Below are positions 49,941-53,907 of a stretch of 53,907 nucleotides of DNA, in pieces. Each line of letters opens with the position of its first letter. The stretch's first letter is position 1. Source of the stretch: Mixta sp. Marseille-Q2659 (GTDB lineage: Bacteria > Pseudomonadota > Gammaproteobacteria > Enterobacterales > Enterobacteriaceae). The stretch covers positions 1 to 53,907 of the forward strand of contig NZ_CALNWY010000029.1 in the NCBI RefSeq assembly GCF_940807255.1. Reading direction: 5' to 3'. A program made the position numbers and the translations under genes. Under the pieces are notes generated by a model. It did not search any database, was not told the origin of the DNA, and saw only the letters and a list, made by a program, of their open reading frames with translations.

Positions 49941-51551
49941 TTATTCAGCGATATCGACGTTAACGAAGTAGTGCCCGCCCAGCGGATCGACCACGTAGTT
50001 AGATACTTTTTTACTTACCGGCTCATAGACCGTGGAGTGCGCGATGATCAGCGCGGGCGCCTGATCGTGCATTACCACCTGAGCCTGCTTGTAAAGCTGA
50101 ATGCGTTTTTGGTGGTCGTCCGTGGCGCGCGCAGGCTGGATTAAATCTTCAAAAGATTTGTCGCACCAGCGCGAATAGTTGGAGCCATCTTTGGCTGCCG
50201 CACAGCTGAACAGCGTAGCGAAGAAGTTATCTGGATCCCCATTGTCGCCGGTCCAGCCCATCATCACCGTCTGATGTTCGCCATCTTTGGCGCGCTTCAG
50301 ATATTCGCCCCACTCGTAGGTCACGATTTTGGCTTTCACGCCGATTTTTGCCCAGTCAGCCTGAATCATCTCCGCCATGCGGCGGGCGTTCGGGTTGTAA
50401 GGACGCTGAACTGGCATTGCCCACAGATCGATAGCGAAGCCGTCAGCCATGCCCGCTTCTTTCAGCAGTTCTTTAGCTTTGGCCGGATCGTAAGGATAAT
50501 CCTGCACTTCATCGTTATAGCCCCACATGGTCGGCGGGATCAGGTTTTTCGCAGACTGACCGGCGCCCTGATAAACGGCGTCGATAATCGCCTTTTTATT
50601 CACGGCCATGGTCAGCGCCTGACGTACCTTCAGGTTATCCAGCGGCTTTTTCTCAACGTTGAATGAGAGATAGCCAACGTTCAGGCCAGGCTGCTCCATC
50701 AGGTTGATGTTTTTATCCTGCTTCATGCGGGCAATGTCCGCCGGGTTCGGATAAGGCATTACCTGGCACTCGCCTTTTTGCAGTTTGGCGTAGCGCACCG
50801 AGGCATCCGGCGTGATGGAGAAGACTAAACGATCGATTTTCGGCTTGGTGCCCCAGTAATCAGCATTGGCTTTATACAGGATGCGCGAGTCTTTTTGGTA
50901 TTGCAGCAGCTGGAACGGGCCGGTGCCGACCGGGTTCAGGTCTACTTTTTCCGGCGTGCCCGCCTGCAGCATCTTGTCAGCATATTCCGCGGAGAGAATA
51001 GAAGCGAAATCCATGCCTAAGTCGGCAAGGAACGGCGCTTCCTGGCGGGTCAGCGTAAAGCGCACGGTGTAGTCGTCAACCTTCTCGATTTTGCTGATCA
51101 GGTTGGGCATATCCATGCCTTCAAAGTATTCGTAGTTTCCGCCGGAAACCCCGTGATATTTGTTGTTCTTATCGAGCTGGCGCTCAAAGGTAAAGACCAC
51201 GTCGTCGGCGTTAAAATCGCGCGTCGGTTTGAAATCTTTAGTGGTGTGCCACTTCACGCCTTTACGCAGATGGAAAGTATAGGTTTTGCCATCGGCGCTG
51301 ACGTCCCATTTTTCGGCCAGGCCAGGATGCAGTTCGGTGGTACCGATTGTGAACTCCACCAGACGGTTATAAACCTGGCGGGAGCTGGCATCGTAGGTCG
51401 TGCCGGAGGTAAACAGCTGTGGGTTAAAGCCTTCCGGTGAGCCTTCTGAACAATAAACCAGGGTCTTCGCCTGAACGCTGACGGCAACGGTCATTGCAAT
51501 CAGGCTCAGGCCGACCTTTAGCACCCCTGATTTAGCCAAGGAAATACTCAT
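49941..51551 (-). CDS. dppA: Periplasmic dipeptide-binding protein DppA
   Basis: A 536-residue substrate-binding protein with signal peptide (VGLSLIAMTVAVSVQA, cut before KTLVYCSEG) and SBP family 5 features (ALDDFGT-unrelated; LAEKWDVSADGKTYTFHLRK, LNPVGTGPFQL, GWTGDNGDPDNFF). It delivers dipeptides to DppBC and is also a chemotaxis ligand receptor in E. coli. A GGAG lies seven bases before the ATG. The CA-rich leader just upstream resembles the GcvB-regulated leader of E. coli dppA. Confidence 0.97.
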   Translation of the reverse strand: MSISLAKSGVLKVGLSLIAMTVAVSVQAKTLVYCSEGSPEGFNPQLFTSGTTYDASSRQVYNRLVEFTIGTTELHPGLAEKWDVSADGKTYTFHLRKGVKWHTTKDFKPTRDFNADDVVFTFERQLDKNNKYHGVSGGNYEYFEGMDMPNLISKIEKVDDYTVRFTLTRQEAPFLADLGMDFASILSAEYADKMLQAGTPEKVDLNPVGTGPFQLLQYQKDSRILYKANADYWGTKPKIDRLVFSITPDASVRYAKLQKGECQVMPYPNPADIARMKQDKNINLMEQPGLNVGYLSFNVEKKPLDNLKVRQALTMAVNKKAIIDAVYQGAGQSAKNLIPPTMWGYNDEVQDYPYDPAKAKELLKEAGMADGFAIDLWAMPVQRPYNPNARRMAEMIQADWAKIGVKAKIVTYEWGEYLKRAKDGEHQTVMMGWTGDNGDPDNFFATLFSCAAAKDGSNYSRWCDKSFEDLIQPARATDDHQKRIQLYKQAQVVMHDQAPALIIAHSTVYEPVSKKVSNYVVDPLGGHYFVNVDIAE

Positions 51552-51562
51552 GCTTATGCTCC

Positions 51563-51590
51563 AATGTGTGATGTGTGTTGTGCGCGTGTG
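51563..51590 (-). promoter_or_regulatory. Putative GcvB sRNA target in the dppA leader
   Basis: On the minus strand the dppA leader just before its ribosome site is C/A-rich (CACAACACACATCACACA). GcvB uses a GU-rich loop to pair with such sites and repress dppA in enterobacteria. Known for E. coli and Salmonella; inferred here. Confidence 0.6.
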
Positions 51591-52235
51591 CCCGGCCTGT
51601 GTTTTTTTTGTGCGACCGGTGCGGGCTGTAAGTTAAGAGGAGGCGGCTCATTCTGACGACGTGAAAGCTATCAGAAGAATCCGCTTCCCTTACTCCAGTG
51701 AAACATCAATTTGTCAACAGAATGAAAGAAGGTCAATACGGATATGAGGTATTTACACAGAGTGTGAGAAACAGCAAGCAAACATAAAAAAAACCTTCCA
51801 CTAACAAAACCAGCGGAATAATTGGTTACATTGCTAAATAACCCGATAATTAACGGGTGAAAAAGCAACCGCCCAGCAGGTTCAACCGCAAAAAAACGTT
51901 TAAAATTTATCGTCGAACGCTGCATAACTGAACGATTTGATAGCTGTTCAGGCTGAGAGCTAGCTAAAAATGCTGCATTAAGAGAATAAGAAATCATCGG
52001 CGCACCACAATCGGTCACCAGAGTGATGCGCTACAAAATAAGCAGCAAAGCCAGCGACGGCGCGCTCTATCTCACTGAGATTGCAAATAATAACGATTAA
52101 CAACGTTGGTGCAGGCGAGTGGGATAAAAGAAGAAGATATGTCTGGCGAGCAGGTCATAACCGTAAGTAATGTCTGAGCAGCAAAAAGCATGCGGGATAA
52201 GACGAAAAGCATGAAAATCTGGCGTGCTAAAACGT
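51591..52235. other. Long leader/intergenic region upstream of dppA
   Basis: About 640 bases between dppA and the tRNA terminator. It should contain the dppA promoter. A 115-codon minus-strand frame (51671-52018) has no ribosome site or recognisable family, so I do not call it a gene. Confidence 0.5.
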
Positions 52236-52262
52236 AAAAACCCCAGTCATTACTGACTGGGG
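52236..52262 (-). terminator. Rho-independent terminator of tRNA-Pro
   Basis: On the minus strand CCCCAGTCA-GTAA-TGACTGGGG followed by TTTTT, nine bases after the tRNA 3' end. Confidence 0.93.
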
Positions 52263-52271
52263 CTTGGGATT

Positions 52272-52348
52272 TGGTCGGCGAGAGAGGATTTGAACCTCCG
52301 ACCCACACGTCCCGAACGTGTTGCGCTACCAGGCTGCGCTACTCGCCG
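52272..52348 (-). tRNA. proK: tRNA-Pro (anticodon CGG)
   Basis: A 77-nt cloverleaf on the minus strand: acceptor CGGCGAG/CTCGCCG with encoded CCA, D-arm AGCGCAGCCTGGTAGCGC, anticodon stem ACACG/CGTGT around loop TTCGGGA (anticodon CGG, reading CCG), and T-arm GGAGG-TTCAAAT-CCTCT. It lies between dppA and eptB as proK does in E. coli. Confidence 0.97.
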
Positions 52349-52454
52349 ATGGGGGCGCATCTTACTGAGGTCGCCGCCGTGCGTCAATGACTTTTTCACG
52401 TCGCACGGGTCAACTGCATGAAAAGCATTCACTCAGGCGGCACGCGCCTCTCCG

Positions 52455-53907
52455 TCAGCTTTTGCCGGCGACTTTCGCTTCCGGCGCCTGGCACCAGTTG
52501 TTGGCCGCCTTTATACCACCGTCCGGCGAGGTATATCCCAGGCAACCCAGAATGGTATCGAAAAACTCAACGTGACGATGGGTTTTCCCGATGCGCTGCT
52601 GGGCCTGTAAGCGCTCAAACGCCTCTTTATTATGCGAGTCCGCCAAATATTTATCGGAGGCCCAGACAATCATCGGCACGCGGAACTGCTCCGGTGGCGC
52701 CATTTCACGCGGCGTACCGTGGAAGTGCATATTGTCGCTAATGGATTCGCCGTGATCGGAGGCGTAAAACACAATCGCTTTCTTATCGCGCAGCTGGTCA
52801 TAAACGCTGTCCAGCACAGTATCGGTATACAGCACTGAGTTATCAAACGCGTTGATCAGCTGATCTTTACTGCACTCGTCATCCACGCCCATACATTCCG
52901 GCGTGTAACGCGCATAGCTACGCGGATAGCGCTGGGAATAGAGATAGTGTGAGCCTTTAGTATGCAAAACCACCAGATGCTTGCCCTTTGGATGTCGGTC
53001 AAGCGAGGCCTTCAGTTCCGGGATCAGCAGCATATCGTCTACCGCCTTGCCCTGGTTACGCGGCTCCGAGCCAATCTGCTCGCGGAAGGCGAAATTATCA
53101 GCATGGGTATTATCGTAAAACCAGACCTCGCTCTGCATAGCGAACAGCTCAGAACTGAAGCCCAACGATTTCAGAACGGAAAAGATGTTATCTTCTTTCA
53201 GCGTGCGGCCAGGGTTATCTTCGGTGCCGCCTTCGCGAACAAACATGCAGCGCAGCGAAAGTTTGGTTGCGGTATCACAGGATTCGCCGCGAAAAGCGAC
53301 CAGGTTTTTCTCATGCGAGAGCTTCGGTGTGGTATCGCGCTCGTAACCCAGCAGCCCCATATGATCCCAGCGGGTGGTTTCGCCAATCACAAACACCACG
53401 TAGGTATCATCAATGCCCGGCGGCGCCACGTAAGTGAATTTCTTCGCCGGATCGAGCAGTTCCTGGCCGTCAACGGTTTCATCAATGCGCGTCCAGGCGA
53501 ACAGGCCCAGCGCGGCCAGCCAGTTGGACGGCAGATAAGAGTGCGCCACTACGCCGCCATAGCTTGGCAGATCGATATTGGTCACTTCTTCGTTGGTTTT
53601 TTGCAGCTTGTCGAAATAGCGGATCGGCAGCCAGACCAGCGCAACCGCCAGCAGCATAATCCCTATCGGTTTCAGGCGCTGACCTGGAGTTTTCAGCTGT
53701 TCGATTAATGTCAGACGCAGACGGTTACGCCAAATCATCAGCAGCGGCAGCGTGCTGACCACTACCATCCACAGGATAAAGCGGTAGCCCACCACCTCTT
53801 TAGAGAGATCGGTATCGGTGGTCATCACCGAAGCCACAATGCCGTAGCCGATCACCACGTTAAAGAAAGCCATATAGTAGGCGGCGGCCACCGATATCAG
53901 CACCAGC
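52455..53907 (-). CDS. eptB: Kdo2-lipid A phosphoethanolamine transferase EptB (5' end outside window)
   Basis: 484 codons of a metal-dependent inner-membrane sulfatase-like transferase. Two membrane segments remain at the truncated N-terminus. The periplasmic catalytic domain has the nucleophile Thr in VIGETTRWDHMGLLGY, zinc residues in YASDHGESISDN and HFHGTP, and Cys pairs likely forming disulfides (CDTATKLSLRC, CMGVDDEC). It adds phosphoethanolamine to the outer Kdo residue of LPS. The first roughly 80 residues lie beyond the right edge. Confidence 0.94.
   Translation of the reverse strand, partial: LVLISVAAAYYMAFFNVVIGYGIVASVMTTDTDLSKEVVGYRFILWMVVVSTLPLLMIWRNRLRLTLIEQLKTPGQRLKPIGIMLLAVALVWLPIRYFDKLQKTNEEVTNIDLPSYGGVVAHSYLPSNWLAALGLFAWTRIDETVDGQELLDPAKKFTYVAPPGIDDTYVVFVIGETTRWDHMGLLGYERDTTPKLSHEKNLVAFRGESCDTATKLSLRCMFVREGGTEDNPGRTLKEDNIFSVLKSLGFSSELFAMQSEVWFYDNTHADNFAFREQIGSEPRNQGKAVDDMLLIPELKASLDRHPKGKHLVVLHTKGSHYLYSQRYPRSYARYTPECMGVDDECSKDQLINAFDNSVLYTDTVLDSVYDQLRDKKAIVFYASDHGESISDNMHFHGTPREMAPPEQFRVPMIVWASDKYLADSHNKEAFERLQAQQRIGKTHRHVEFFDTILGCLGYTSPDGGIKAANNWCQAPEAKVAGKS

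Noticed and set aside
51671..52018. 115-codon minus-strand frame upstream of dppA
   Set aside because: No ribosome site, no recognised domain, and it occupies the expected dppA promoter/leader region.

Overview
The window is a stretch of a gram-negative enterobacterial chromosome. The gene order yhjC-yhjD-yhjE-yhjG-pdeH-kdgK-(GST, hydrolase)-yhjJ-dctA-hmsP-bcsCZBAQ(R)-dppFDCBA-proK-eptB is the E. coli K-12 order with small insertions. Protein divergence from E. coli, high-GC core genes and the mixture of lldPRD, lac and flagellar fragments suggest an Erwiniaceae-type member of the Enterobacterales (Mixta/Pantoea-like). The genus is an inference and cannot be fixed without a search.

Left part (1-14 kb) is a rearranged patchwork around three near-identical IS1 copies. 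It holds the L-lactate operon (lldP-lldR-lldD start) with two LldR-type operators; an isolated flgM-flgN pair cut from the rest of the flagellar cluster by IS1; remnants including the C-terminal part of a type VI Hcp protein; and a lac operon (lacZ, lacY) whose promoter, CRP site and lacO-like operator are laid out as in E. coli, but with no lacI or lacA. A Phd/YefM-type antitoxin gene is cut at codon 29 by IS1. Next comes an IS1-bounded segment carrying a Cys-rich copper-binding four-helix protein, an unknown His/Glu-rich membrane protein and a YcaP-type DUF421 protein. Its flanks carry an 8-bp target duplication in the configuration expected of an IS1-mediated inversion.

Middle part (14-31.6 kb) is ordinary chromosome: a MocR-type regulator divergent from a broken LysE-type exporter with a palindromic operator between them; a GST, a PhzF-family protein and an SDR; then the conserved yhj block with the c-di-GMP phosphodiesterase pdeH, kdgK (with a KdgR-type box), another GST, an esterase-like hydrolase, the M16-like protein YhjJ and the C4-dicarboxylate transporter dctA.

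Right part (31.8-53.9 kb) holds the GGDEF/EAL protein HmsP/PdeK and the cellulose synthase operon bcsQ-A-B-Z-C. Its first gene, bcsR, is beheaded by a fourth IS1, and the divergent bcsEFG genes expected there are absent. After about 590 bases without genes follow the complete dipeptide ABC transporter dppABCDF, tRNA-Pro(CGG) and most of eptB.

Functionally the window combines carbon uptake (lactate, lactose, C4-dicarboxylates, dipeptides, 2-keto-3-deoxygluconate) with c-di-GMP/cellulose functions. IS1 activity has probably damaged motility and cellulose export. I found no new defence or mobile system. The most unusual items are the IS1 rearrangement record, the repressor-less lac operon and the small copper/His-Glu membrane gene island.
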